A DNA stretch of 64,000 bases, from assembly GCA_030427205.1 (NCBI GenBank), contig JAUHXC010000024.1:62001-126000 (forward strand). Direction: 5' to 3'. Every line of letters starts with the position of its first letter. Positions within the stretch are counted from its first letter, which is position 1. Source of the DNA: a bacterium (lineage in GTDB: Bacteria > Myxococcota_A > Bradymonadia > UBA7976 > UBA1532). The notes below the pieces were generated by a model. It was not told the DNA's origin. It searched no databases and was given only the letters and a program-made list of their open reading frames with translations. The position numbers and the translations under genes were made by a program. This document shows, one piece after another, positions 22,698 through 33,185 of the stretch.

Positions 22698-23357
22698 ATG
22701 AACATCCGCAGCCACGCCCTGCCCGCCTTGCTCGTCGCCGTCGCCGGCCTGCTCGGCGGCTGCCACATCGAAGACGGATCGGGCTATCTCGGCGAGCAGA
22801 CCCGCCACGTCTCGGCCTTCGACCGCGTCGCCGTCAGCGGTGACTTCGACCAGGTGTGGATCGAGACCTGCGACGACTGCCCGTCGGTGGCCACGGTGCG
22901 CGGCGACGACAACCTCATCGGCGATGTCGTCACCAGCACCCGCGGCTCGACGCTGACCGTCGAGACCGACGGCTGGCTCATCCCCTCGCTGCCGCTCGAG
23001 GTGGTCGTGCAGGGCCCGCCCACGATGCGGGTCGAGGTCACGGGATCGGCCAACGTCATCGTCGACGGGGTCGCCGCCGAGCGCTACGACGCCGTCGTGC
23101 ACGGCTCGGGGCAGGTCACGGTCAACGGCCAGACGGCGCATCTCGAGGCCTGGGTCGACGGCTCGGGCGCGGTGCGCGCCTTCGATCTGCTCGCCCGCGA
23201 CGCCGACGTCACCGTCGAGGGGTCGGGCCGGATCGAGGTCTGCGCGTTCGATCGGCTCGACGCGTCGGTCAGCGGCTCGGGCGACATCCGCTTCGACTGC
23301 ACCCCCGAGAGCCTGGGGCGTCACATCTCGGGATCGGGCACGATCCGGGGACGCTGA
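22698..23357 (+). CDS. DUF2807 (GIN-domain) lipoprotein
   Basis: 219 residues with lipobox VAGLLGGC (Cys near 22). The rest is a beta-rich repetitive fold typical of the DUF2807 'putative auto-transporter adhesin head GIN' family: VSAFDRVAVSGDFDQVWI, VEVTGSANVIVDGV, VVHGSGQVTVNGQ, VSGSGDIRF, ISGSGTIRGR. A GGAGG site lies eight bases before the ATG. The ECF sigma gene starts 51 bases downstream, so it may be the first gene or a target of that operon. Function in this family is not established; it probably sits on the periplasmic or outer-membrane surface. Confidence 0.85.
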   Translation: MNIRSHALPALLVAVAGLLGGCHIEDGSGYLGEQTRHVSAFDRVAVSGDFDQVWIETCDDCPSVATVRGDDNLIGDVVTSTRGSTLTVETDGWLIPSLPLEVVVQGPPTMRVEVTGSANVIVDGVAAERYDAVVHGSGQVTVNGQTAHLEAWVDGSGAVRAFDLLARDADVTVEGSGRIEVCAFDRLDASVSGSGDIRFDCTPESLGRHISGSGTIRGR

Positions 23358-23408
23358 GCGTGCTATCACCCCCGCCGGAGCCCTCCGGCGAGTCTCCCGG
23401 GAGCAGCG

Positions 23409-23888
23409 GTGGCGATCGACGTGGAACAGCTCTATCGACGGTACGGGGGCATGGTGCGCCGCCGCTGCCGGTCGATGCTGGGCGACGAGACCGAAGCGGT
23501 GGACGCGATGCACGATACCTTCGTCGAGATCCTGCGCCGCCGGCAGCGGCTCACCGACGACGCGCCCTCGAGCCTGCTGTACCGGACGGCGACCTGGGTC
23601 TGCCTCAACCGGATGCGCAGCCGACGGCGCAAGCCCGAGCACCGCGACGCGCTGCTGCTCGAACGCATCGCCGCCGCCGACGACCCCGAGGCCCGCTCGC
23701 TGGCCCGCGGCGCCCTGCGCACCCTCTTCGGCAGCGAGCCGGTCGACTCGCGGGTCATCGCGACACTTCATCTGCACGACGGGCTGACCCTCGCCGAGAC
23801 CGCCGAAGCGGTCGGCATGTCGGTCTCGGGCGTGCGTAAACGGCTGCGCCGCATGCGCAGCACCCTCGGTGAGCTGGAGGCCGCATGA
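23409..23888 (+). CDS. ECF-type RNA polymerase sigma factor
   Basis: 159 residues starting at GTG with GGGAG six bases upstream. Region 2 (VEQLYRRYGGMVRRRCRSML...AVDAMHDTFVEIL) binds core and the -10 element. Region 4 (IATLHLHDGLTLAETAEAVGMSVSGVRKRLRRM) is a helix-turn-helix for the -35. The linker is short, as in ECF factors. Its stop overlaps the next ATG (ATGA), coupling it to the membrane protein that follows, the usual sigma/anti-sigma arrangement. It probably directs its own operon; I see no clear autoregulatory promoter. Confidence 0.92.
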   Translation: MAIDVEQLYRRYGGMVRRRCRSMLGDETEAVDAMHDTFVEILRRRQRLTDDAPSSLLYRTATWVCLNRMRSRRRKPEHRDALLLERIAAADDPEARSLARGALRTLFGSEPVDSRVIATLHLHDGLTLAETAEAVGMSVSGVRKRLRRMRSTLGELEAA

Positions 23889-24637
23889 GCGCGCCCATCC
23901 CCGACTTTCTGCTCGAGCGGCTGCGCCTCGACGAGCTCGATCCGGTGGCCGCCGCCCGGCTGCGCGATCGGATGAGCCCCGCCGACGAAGCCCGGCTGGA
24001 GGCGATGCGGACCGACGACGCGCGGCTGCTTGATGACTTGCCCCCGCGGGTGGTGGCCGCCGAGGTCGACCGCCGCCGCCAGGGTCGCGCCCGCTCGATG
24101 TCCTGGCTCCTGGTGCCGGCCCTGGCGATGGCCGCCGCCGCGGCGCTCTTCGCGCTGCGCCCGGCGCCCGAGACCACCGTGGCCCAGGCGCCGATCCAGG
24201 CGTCGCAGGAGGCGCCGACGGAGATCACCCGGGCCAAGGGCGACGATCGGCTGCTGGTCTTCCGCCGCGCCGCCGACGGCGAAGAGCTGCTCGAAGACGG
24301 CGCGCCGGCCCGCCCGGGCGACCTGCTGCAGCTGGCGCTGGTGCTGACCGCCGACCGCCACGCGGTGATCATGAGCGTCGACGGCCGCGGCGCGGTGACG
24401 ACGCACTTCCCGACGGCGGCCCGCCCCGATCCCATCGAGGCCGGGCGTCACGCGCTGGACCACGCCTTCGCCCTGGACGACGCCCCGCGCTACGAGCGCT
24501 TCGTGCTGGTCACCGCCGCCGCGCCCATCGACGCCGCGCAGGTGAGAGACGCGCTGATCGCGGCCGGCGACGGCCCGCTGGAGCTGCCCGAGCGCTGGCA
24601 GCAGGACTCGGTCCTGGTTCGCAAGGAGCAGCCATGA
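23885..24637 (+). CDS. Putative membrane anti-sigma factor
   Basis: 250 residues. The N-terminal ~60 residues form a charged cytoplasmic segment (DFLLERLRLDEL...ARLRDRMSPADEARLEAM) like the sigma-binding part of many ECF anti-sigmas, though no zinc HxxxCxxC motif is present. One transmembrane helix (about 72-93) is followed by a ~155-residue periplasmic domain with LARPGDLLQLALVLTADRHAVIM-type spacing, reminiscent of DUF4384. It overlaps the sigma gene upstream and the caspase gene downstream by four bases each. Role is inferred from position and topology. Confidence 0.75.
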   Translation: MSAPIPDFLLERLRLDELDPVAAARLRDRMSPADEARLEAMRTDDARLLDDLPPRVVAAEVDRRRQGRARSMSWLLVPALAMAAAAALFALRPAPETTVAQAPIQASQEAPTEITRAKGDDRLLVFRRAADGEELLEDGAPARPGDLLQLALVLTADRHAVIMSVDGRGAVTTHFPTAARPDPIEAGRHALDHAFALDDAPRYERFVLVTAAAPIDAAQVRDALIAAGDGPLELPERWQQDSVLVRKEQP

Positions 24638-26709
24638 TGCGCCCGTTGATCGCGCTGGCCCTCTTTGGGCTCCTGGGTACCCCGTCGTACGCCGCCGCCG
24701 CCGCCGGCGAGGCCCCCGTCAGCCGCTTCGCGCTGGTGGTCGGCGCCAACGACGGCGGGGCCGACCGGGTCCGCCTGCGCTACGCCACCGTCGACGCGGA
24801 GAACTTCGCTCAGGTGATGGGCACCTACGGCGGCATCCCGCCCGAGCAGATGCTGCTGGTGCTCGACCCCGATCGCAGCGGGGTCGACGCGGCCTTCGCC
24901 GAGCTGCATCGGCGCCTGGGCGACGCGCCGGGCCGCACCGAGCTCGTGGTCTTCTACTCGGGCCACGCCGACGAGAAGGGCCTGCTGCTCGGCGGCGAGC
25001 GCCTGGGCTACGCCGAGCTGCGGCAGCACATCTCGGCGGTGCCGGCCGACGTGCGCATCGCCATCGTCGACGCCTGCGCCTCGGGCGCGCTCATCCGCTC
25101 GAAGGGCGGCACCCGCAAGCCGCCCTTTCTCGTCGATCAGTCGTCGCGGGTGACCGGGCACGCCTACCTGGCCTCGGCCTCCGCCGATGAGGCGGCTCAG
25201 GAGTCCGATCGGCTGCAGGCGTCGTTCTTCTCCCACGCGCTGCTCACCGGCCTGCGCGGCGCCGCCGATGTCTCCACCGACGGCGTGGTCACCCTCAACG
25301 AGGCGTACCAGTTCGCCTTCCGCGAGACGCTCGCCCGCACCGAAGGCACCCGGCTCGGCGCGCAGCACGCCAGCTACGACATGCAGCTCGTGGGCAGCGG
25401 CGACGTCGTGCTCACCGATCTGCGCCAGACCGGCGCCGGGCTCTTGCTGACCGATGATCTGGCCGGCCGGGTCTTCGTGCGCGACGCCGACAACCGGCTC
25501 ATCGCCGAGCTGCAGAAGCCCGCCGGCCAGCCGGTCAAGCTGGGCCTGGCCCCGGGCAGCTATCGCATGCGCCTCGAGACCACCGACGGTCGCAGCCTGA
25601 CCGGCGCGGTCGCGCTGCTCGACGGTCAGACCACCCGGGTCGACGGCCAGGGGCTCACCGTCAGCGCCCTGGAAGAGACCGTCGCCCGCGGCGGCCCGGA
25701 CGCCGACGCCCGGCCCTCGCGCTTCGAGCGGGTGGTCGCCGCGCTGGTCGACGAGGATCCGCCCGCCGGCGCCGATCGCCGGGCGGTGGGCGTCTCGCTG
25801 GTGCCGGGCGTCGCCAGCGACGGCGGCGGCAAGCACCGCGAGGTCTCGCTCAACGTCATCGCCGGCCGCAGCCGCAGCGTGGGCTCGGTCGAGCTGGGCG
25901 CGGTGGCCAACTTCATCGACGAAGACGTGGGCGGGGTGCAGCTCGCGGGCGTCGTCAACGCGGTCGGCGGCAACGTGGACGGGGTTCAGCTCGCGGGCGT
26001 GGTCAACGTCGCTGGCGGATCGGTCGACGGGGTCCAGCTCAGCGGCGTCGTCGGCACCACCGGCAAAGTGCGCGGCGTGCAGCTCGCCGGCGTGACCGCG
26101 GTCGCCGACGACGTGCGCGGCTGGCAGCAGTCGGCGGTGGTCAGCGTCGCCGACGAGGTCGACGGGGTTCAGCTGGGCCTGATCAACGTCGCCGGCGAGG
26201 TCGACGGGGTGCAGCTGGGCCTGATCAACGTCGCCGACGAGGTCGACGGCCTCTCGATCGCGCTGATCCCCTGGATCCGCAACGGCCGGCGCCACGTCGA
26301 GCTCTACGCCACCGAGCTGACCTTGATGAACGTCGGCGGCCGACTGGGCGGCGGCGGGTTCCACACCCTGATCGCCGGGGGCTATCAGCCCGCCGACGAT
26401 CGCTACACCGCCACGGTGGGCTTCGGCGCCGAGATCGTCGGCGAGCTGTGGTCGATGGACATCGACCTGCTCGTCACCGGCGCGGTCACCGACCAGACCC
26501 TGCAAGACCCGCAGGGCATCGCCAGCTTGAGGGCGCTGCTCGGGGCGCAGTTCTACGAGCACCTGGGCGTCTTCGGCGGGGTCAGCTGGAACGTCGCCGC
26601 CGGCCCGCGCAGGTTCGACCCGGGCTTCGAGCCGATGGTGCAGCTGACCCCCGACTGGACGCTGCACGTCGACATGTGGCCCGGCTTCATCGCCGGCGTG
26701 CGCTTCTGA
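24634..26709 (+). CDS. Secreted caspase-like (C14) protein with GVQLAGVVN repeat array
   Basis: 691 residues. A Sec signal (LIALALFGLLGTPSYA) leads to a caspase-fold domain (about 30-265) with catalytic His111 in YSGHADEKG and Cys148 in VDACASGA, the dyad of metacaspases. A ~100-residue beta-type domain follows. Residues ~420-545 are eight or nine imperfect 16-residue units of the type V-D-G-V-Q-L-A-G-V-V-N. A C-terminal beta-rich part ends in ...GFIAGVRF, whose final Phe resembles outer-membrane beta-barrel termini. Its start overlaps the anti-sigma stop. A protease at the cell surface regulated by the ECF pair is the simplest reading; the substrate is unknown. Confidence 0.85.
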   Translation: MMRPLIALALFGLLGTPSYAAAAAGEAPVSRFALVVGANDGGADRVRLRYATVDAENFAQVMGTYGGIPPEQMLLVLDPDRSGVDAAFAELHRRLGDAPGRTELVVFYSGHADEKGLLLGGERLGYAELRQHISAVPADVRIAIVDACASGALIRSKGGTRKPPFLVDQSSRVTGHAYLASASADEAAQESDRLQASFFSHALLTGLRGAADVSTDGVVTLNEAYQFAFRETLARTEGTRLGAQHASYDMQLVGSGDVVLTDLRQTGAGLLLTDDLAGRVFVRDADNRLIAELQKPAGQPVKLGLAPGSYRMRLETTDGRSLTGAVALLDGQTTRVDGQGLTVSALEETVARGGPDADARPSRFERVVAALVDEDPPAGADRRAVGVSLVPGVASDGGGKHREVSLNVIAGRSRSVGSVELGAVANFIDEDVGGVQLAGVVNAVGGNVDGVQLAGVVNVAGGSVDGVQLSGVVGTTGKVRGVQLAGVTAVADDVRGWQQSAVVSVADEVDGVQLGLINVAGEVDGVQLGLINVADEVDGLSIALIPWIRNGRRHVELYATELTLMNVGGRLGGGGFHTLIAGGYQPADDRYTATVGFGAEIVGELWSMDIDLLVTGAVTDQTLQDPQGIASLRALLGAQFYEHLGVFGGVSWNVAAGPRRFDPGFEPMVQLTPDWTLHVDMWPGFIAGVRF

Positions 26710-26826
26710 CGCGCCCCGCGACCGCCGCCCACCGCCCGTATCTCACCCGGTGAACATCCGGGGCGCTTCACATCACGCAGCCCACGGAGTAGGTATCGGT
26801 CTCTGTATCGAACAGGGTGGGCCCAC

Positions 26827-28650
<1,824 letters not shown>

Positions 28651-28734
28651 CGGCGGTCGGGCCGGTCCGCGCTTCTGGATTTTGTATCCGCGGCTTGCTG
28701 TAATCCCCTCTGGAGACACCCGGGGGGAGCCATC

Positions 28735-29091
28735 ATGACACCGAAGCGTATCGCCACGGTCGCGCTGATCGGCGTGCTGCTGTTCGTCGGCATCAAGTAT
28801 TCGCTGGTCTACGTCAACTTCCTGCAGCTCAAGAGCATCATGTCCGACGAGGCGCTCGACGCCCGCCGGACCGACGCCACGGAGGCCGAGATCGAGCAGC
28901 TGATCTACCAGCGGGTGGACGACGGCTCGGCGTTTCTGCCCGACGAGGTGGAGTTCGAGTTCGAGGGGGTCGGCAAGCCCGAGGACGACCTCGTCGTCTT
29001 CGCCGACTACGAGCAGACCGTCGACCTCATCGTCTACAAGCACGTGATGAAGATGAGCATCACGGCGGTGGCCGAGGCCCCGCTCGACTGA
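28735..29091 (+). CDS. Small single-pass membrane protein
   Basis: 118 residues with one N-terminal helix (ATVALIGVLLFVGIKYSLVYV) and an acidic soluble tail (ATEAEIEQLIYQRVDDGSAF, VVFADYEQTVDLIVY). The layout resembles the small pilin-like or DUF4845-type anchored proteins, but I would not assign a family. GGGGGAGCC lies just before the ATG. It stands alone between the ABC-F and GH31 genes. Confidence 0.65.
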   Translation: MTPKRIATVALIGVLLFVGIKYSLVYVNFLQLKSIMSDEALDARRTDATEAEIEQLIYQRVDDGSAFLPDEVEFEFEGVGKPEDDLVVFADYEQTVDLIVYKHVMKMSITAVAEAPLD

Positions 29092-29188
29092 TCCGTCGGG
29101 CCCGCTTCAGCTTGCCTGATCTGTCGGGCCGCCTTGATCGGCAGCCGCCGCCCGCCGATGCTCGGGGCACTCTGCATACGGAGGCCCG

Positions 29189-31177
29189 ATGCACCATCTG
29201 CTGCGCGCCGCCCTGCCCGCCGGCCTCGCGCTCACGCTCGCGACCCTGACCGCCTGCGTCGAAGACGGCCAGACGACGATCGAGCCGCCCGATGCGGGCA
29301 GCGCCGACGCCGGGCCGGTCGACACCGGGCCGCTCGACGCCGTACAGCCCGACGCCGTACAGCCCGACGCCGCGCAGCCGGATGTCGGCGCTTCGGACGC
29401 AGCGCCGCCCGACTCGGCCTGCAGCTTCACCGCCGACGACCTCGATCCCCTGCCCGAACCGCCGCGGCATACCCCGCGCTGGGCGTTCGAACCGTGGATC
29501 TCCAAAGACATCAGCGACCGCGCCGACACCCTCGCCTTCGTGCAGGGCTTCCGTGAGCGGGACATCCCGGTGGGCGTGGTCGTGCTCGACAGCCCCTGGG
29601 AGACCCACTACAACACCTTCGTGCCCAGCCCGGAGCGCTACGGCGACTTCGAGGATCTGGTCGCCGGCCTGCGCGCCGACGGGGTGCGCACGGTCTTGTG
29701 GATCACCCAGATGATCAACCAGACCGGCCTCGACTTCGAGATCGGCGGCGACCGCTACCGCGGGCCCTCCCCCAACCTGGCCGAAGCCGAGGCCTGCGGC
29801 TTTCTCGTCGAGGACGGCCGCCAGTTCACCTGGTGGAAGGGCCTGGGCGCGGGCATCGACTTCTTCGACCCGCTGGCGATGGCCTGGTGGCACCAGCAGC
29901 AGAACCGGGTGCTCGACGCGGGCATCGCCGGCTGGAAGCTCGACTTCGGCGAGGAGTACATCAAGGTCGATCCGGTCGAGACCGCCGTCGGGCCGGTGCC
30001 GCATCAGCAGTACTCCGAGGCCTACTACCGCGACTTCCTGGCCTATGGGGTGCAGCGCAACGGCGTGGACGAGTTCGTCACGATGGTGCGGCCCTACGAC
30101 AAGAGCTACGAGCACGAAGGGCGCTTCTTCGCGCGGCCCGAGCACACGCCGGTGGGCTGGGTCGGCGACAACCGACGCAGCTGGGAGGGCCTGATCGACG
30201 CGCTGGACCACCTCTTCCGCTCGGCCGCCGCGGGCTACGTGGTCATCGGCAGCGACATCGGCGGCTACCTCGACTTCGAAGACGTCGGCGCCATCCCCGG
30301 CCCGGCGGTGCCCTTCGAGTGGGAGGTCTTCGCCCGCTGGACCGCCCAGGGCGCGCTGACCCCCTTCATGCAGCTGCACGGGCGGGCCAACCTCACCCCG
30401 TGGAACATGCCCGCCGAAGACGGCGACACCGTGGCCATCTACCGTGACTGGTCGTGGCTGCACCAGGCGCTCATCCCCTTCTGGTACAGCCTCGCCGAGC
30501 AGGCCTATCGCGGCGAGGGCGGGCCGATCATGCGCCCCATCGGCAACGGCATCGACGACTGGACCGACGACTGGCGCTACATGCTCGGCGAGGCCTTCCT
30601 GGTGGCGCCGCTCTTCGCGCCCGGCGGCGCGCGCGACGTGGCGCTGCCCGCGGGCTACGACTGGTACGACTGGTGGGCCCCGGCGGCCGACGCTCTGCCC
30701 GGCGGCCAGACGGTGCGCGATACCCACGGCGCCGATGACTTCGGCCGCATCCCGCTATACGTGCGCGAGGGGGCGCTCGTGCCGCTGAACGTGGTCAACG
30801 ACGTCAACGGCCTGGGTCAGCGGGCCAGCGAGGGCCACCTGACGCTGCTGGCCTACCCCGGCGACGTCGAGAGCGCCTTCACGCTGATCGACGACGACGA
30901 GCGGCCGACCCGCATCACGGCCATCCTGGGCGACGGCGGGGCCACCGTCGCCCTCGAGCGCACGCTGCGGCCCGTGCTGGTGCGGGTGAAGTGGCACGGC
31001 GCGCCCATCCGGCGGGTCACCGTCGGCGAGGCCGAGGCCCCGGTTCAGCCGGGCTTCGCCGCGCTGGCCGCGCTCGACGGCCCCGGCTGGTGGGCCGAGG
31101 AAGAGACCCGCTCGGTCTGGATCCGCCTGCCCGCGGGCGATACGCCCGTCTCGGCCGTGCTCGACACCGCGCGCTGA
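29189..31177 (+). CDS. GH31 family glycoside hydrolase lipoprotein
   Basis: 662 residues. Lipobox LATLTAC near residue 27 is followed by a ~50-residue Asp/Ala/Pro linker with DAVQPDA repeats. The catalytic TIM barrel follows directly (WISKDISDRADTL...). The nucleophile is Asp252 in GWKLDFGEE and the acid/base Asp356 in GSDIGGY. C-terminal beta domains include IMRPIGNG and APGGARDVALP. GH31 enzymes hydrolyse or transfer alpha-glucosyl, xylosyl or sulfoquinovosyl groups. The N-terminal mutarotase-like sandwich of most members appears to be missing. Surface anchoring fits use of external glycans, as for the CBM20-bearing esterase at 11484. Confidence 0.9.
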   Translation: MHHLLRAALPAGLALTLATLTACVEDGQTTIEPPDAGSADAGPVDTGPLDAVQPDAVQPDAAQPDVGASDAAPPDSACSFTADDLDPLPEPPRHTPRWAFEPWISKDISDRADTLAFVQGFRERDIPVGVVVLDSPWETHYNTFVPSPERYGDFEDLVAGLRADGVRTVLWITQMINQTGLDFEIGGDRYRGPSPNLAEAEACGFLVEDGRQFTWWKGLGAGIDFFDPLAMAWWHQQQNRVLDAGIAGWKLDFGEEYIKVDPVETAVGPVPHQQYSEAYYRDFLAYGVQRNGVDEFVTMVRPYDKSYEHEGRFFARPEHTPVGWVGDNRRSWEGLIDALDHLFRSAAAGYVVIGSDIGGYLDFEDVGAIPGPAVPFEWEVFARWTAQGALTPFMQLHGRANLTPWNMPAEDGDTVAIYRDWSWLHQALIPFWYSLAEQAYRGEGGPIMRPIGNGIDDWTDDWRYMLGEAFLVAPLFAPGGARDVALPAGYDWYDWWAPAADALPGGQTVRDTHGADDFGRIPLYVREGALVPLNVVNDVNGLGQRASEGHLTLLAYPGDVESAFTLIDDDERPTRITAILGDGGATVALERTLRPVLVRVKWHGAPIRRVTVGEAEAPVQPGFAALAALDGPGWWAEEETRSVWIRLPAGDTPVSAVLDTAR

Positions 31178-31186
31178 TCGCCTGGC

Positions 31187-31804
31187 TCAAGGATCGGCGG
31201 GCACGATCTCTACGTCGTCGGGGCACGCCCCGCCCCCCTGCACCCACGTCGCGAAGGCCTCGATGAACGCGTCGTGGGTCAGCGGCGGCGTCGTCCGATC
31301 ACCCCCGGGGTTCCAGGCCCACAGGACCAAAGACTCGTTGTTGACGTGCTCGAGCAGCCCGTCGAGATCGCGCCCGCCGGTGGCCTCTTCGTCGTGGAAC
31401 TGCGCGCACAGCGCCGCCGGATCGCGCCCCTGGAAGATCATCGGCGTATCGGCCGGCGGGAAGTGCCAGTTCGGCGCGCCGGGCGGGCCCTCGGCCAGAC
31501 CGAACGCCTCGGCGTTCTGCTCACGGTGGCAGGCGCTGCATTCGAGGCCACCGGCGATCGCGTCCCGGTTCACCCCCCACTTGTGAACCGTGCTGGCGTC
31601 GGTCTGCAGCGGCGCGTCGCCCGACGGATGGCAGTTCATGCAGCGGGGATGGGTCAGCACCGAATAGACATCGGCCCAGGCGTCGCGGGCGGCGGCGATC
31701 TCCTGGGTGGTGGGCGGTGGCACGGGTGACGCGGGGTCCTCGGTCTCGCAGGCGGCGAGCGGCGCGGTGAGAGCGAGGGCGACGGCGAAGATGAAGGGAC
31801 GCAT
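31187..31804 (-). CDS. Diheme cytochrome c lipoprotein
   Basis: 205 residues from the ATG at 31804; a longer frame to 31918 adds a non-signal Arg-rich leader. Lipobox LTAPLAAC (Cys near 19). Two haem-binding motifs, CMNCH (HPRCMNCHPSGDAP) and CSACH, occur in the first half. The C-terminal half has HFPPADTPMIFQGRDPAALC and FIEAFATWVQGG, seen in cytochromes associated with isoquinoline-oxidoreductase-like or other periplasmic dehydrogenase systems. It probably passes electrons in the periplasm; no dehydrogenase gene is adjacent. It converges with the GH31 gene. Confidence 0.82.
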   Translation of the reverse strand: MRPFIFAVALALTAPLAACETEDPASPVPPPTTQEIAAARDAWADVYSVLTHPRCMNCHPSGDAPLQTDASTVHKWGVNRDAIAGGLECSACHREQNAEAFGLAEGPPGAPNWHFPPADTPMIFQGRDPAALCAQFHDEEATGGRDLDGLLEHVNNESLVLWAWNPGGDRTTPPLTHDAFIEAFATWVQGGGACPDDVEIVPADP

Positions 31805-32000
31805 GGCGGTGCTCCTGGGTCGGTCTCTGAAGGCACCGACCACGAGAGCAACGGACATGCCACCCGCCGAGCGGCGTGGGATGCGGGCGCGCGGCGGGCG
31901 GACGTGCGGATTCCGCACCCCGGGGTGTCAAGGGATTCGGGCGCCGCCGCGGCGTTCGTGGGGGGCCGCCACCGCGCGGCGCGCGCGTCGCACCGGACGG

Positions 32001-32113
32001 CGCAGCGTCAGCCGGGACGCAGCGTCAGCCGGGACGCAGCGTCAGCCGGGACGCAGCGTCAGCCGGGACGCAGCGTCAGGCGGGACGCAGCGTCAGCCGG
32101 GACACAGCGTCAG
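32001..32113. repeat. 17-bp tandem repeat
   Basis: Six full units of CGCAGCGTCAGCCGGGA and a partial seventh, almost identical. They end four bases before the stop of the membrane-protein gene at 32118. The surrounding gap 31805-32117 (313 bases) holds nothing else I can recognise. They could form a transcript end or be a variable-number locus. Confidence 0.85.
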
Positions 32114-32117
32114 GCCG

Positions 32118-33185
32118 TCAGCCGAGCAGGCTCATCAGCCCGACGAAGGCCAACGGCAGGCCTACGAGCAGGACGATCACCGCCCAGGCCGCGCCGCGAC
32201 CCATGTTGAGCGTCTGGCCGATGCCCACCCGCTTGGGCACGAAGAGCGCCGGGTCGTCGGGGGCATAGTAGAAGAGCCCGCCGAGCTTCCAGCCTTCGCG
32301 GCGGGTCCCGATCTCGGCGGCGCCCAGCGCGTCGAGCGCGCTGCGCAGGGCCGTCATGCGCGGCAGCCAGTAGACCAGCGGCGCGATGATGCCCACCGCG
32401 ACGACGGCCAGCCCGACCCCCACCGCCAGACCCGTCGAGAGCAGCGGGTCGGCGACCACGCTGGCCGCGATGCCGACCGCCATGGTCAAGAGGCCCACGT
32501 TGACCCCGAAGAGCAGCGTCTGGGTCATGCGCACCAGCCCGTAGCGCCGGGCCTGCTGCAGCTCGGCGAAGCGCTCGGCGCTCTCTTCGGGCAGCGCCGC
32601 CCGCTCGCTCGAGACGGTGTAGGCGATCACCCACGCCAGCCCGATGTCGAAGAGCACCAGCCCGCCGAACAGGACCAGCTCGACCGGCGAGCCGTAGCGG
32701 TCGGGCGTGCCGTCCATCGCGAAGTGCAGCGGCACCTGATCGGGCAGCGCCGGCCAGAGCGTCACGAAGAGCAGGACCGCGACGGCCAGCAGGCCCAGCT
32801 CGAGCGCGGCGAGCGGCATCGACATCAGCGCCGTGGGCCCGGGGCGGGGGCCGAGGTCGATGCGGATGCGCCCGGGCAGCTCGGGCCGGTCGAGGGTCGG
32901 CAGCAGCAGCAACAGCTCGACGAGCGGCCAGCCCACCGCGACCGTGATCAGCGCCGCCGACGCCGCCGCGCCCGCGGGCCCCGGTGAGGCGAGCGCCACG
33001 GCGACCGACCCGGCGCTGCCCAGCCAGCCGATGGCGACGGCCCGGCGGCTGCGCCGGCGATCCGCGGGCGTCAGCTCGCGGCCGAGCTGCACGAAGAAGA
33101 GCTGATCGGGGCGCCAGACCCGGGCGATGAGGTGGGTCAGGGCGCCGCAGAGCGCGGCGACGAGGATGGGGGTGACGAACATCAT
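32118..33185 (-). CDS. DUF1648/DUF5808 membrane protein
   Basis: 355 residues with about eight hydrophobic helices. The motif LPDQVPLHFAMDGTPDRYGS is characteristic of DUF1648, found in SdpI-like immunity and envelope proteins. The C-terminal GWKLGGLFYYAPDDPALFVP with GIGQTLNMGR matches the DUF5808 region. Its ATG overlaps the GntR-type regulator stop (ATGA), the standard partnership for this protein family. It may give immunity to a membrane-active peptide or toxin; no such peptide gene is seen here. Confidence 0.85.
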   Translation of the reverse strand: MMFVTPILVAALCGALTHLIARVWRPDQLFFVQLGRELTPADRRRSRRAVAIGWLGSAGSVAVALASPGPAGAAASAALITVAVGWPLVELLLLLPTLDRPELPGRIRIDLGPRPGPTALMSMPLAALELGLLAVAVLLFVTLWPALPDQVPLHFAMDGTPDRYGSPVELVLFGGLVLFDIGLAWVIAYTVSSERAALPEESAERFAELQQARRYGLVRMTQTLLFGVNVGLLTMAVGIAASVVADPLLSTGLAVGVGLAVVAVGIIAPLVYWLPRMTALRSALDALGAAEIGTRREGWKLGGLFYYAPDDPALFVPKRVGIGQTLNMGRGAAWAVIVLLVGLPLAFVGLMSLLG

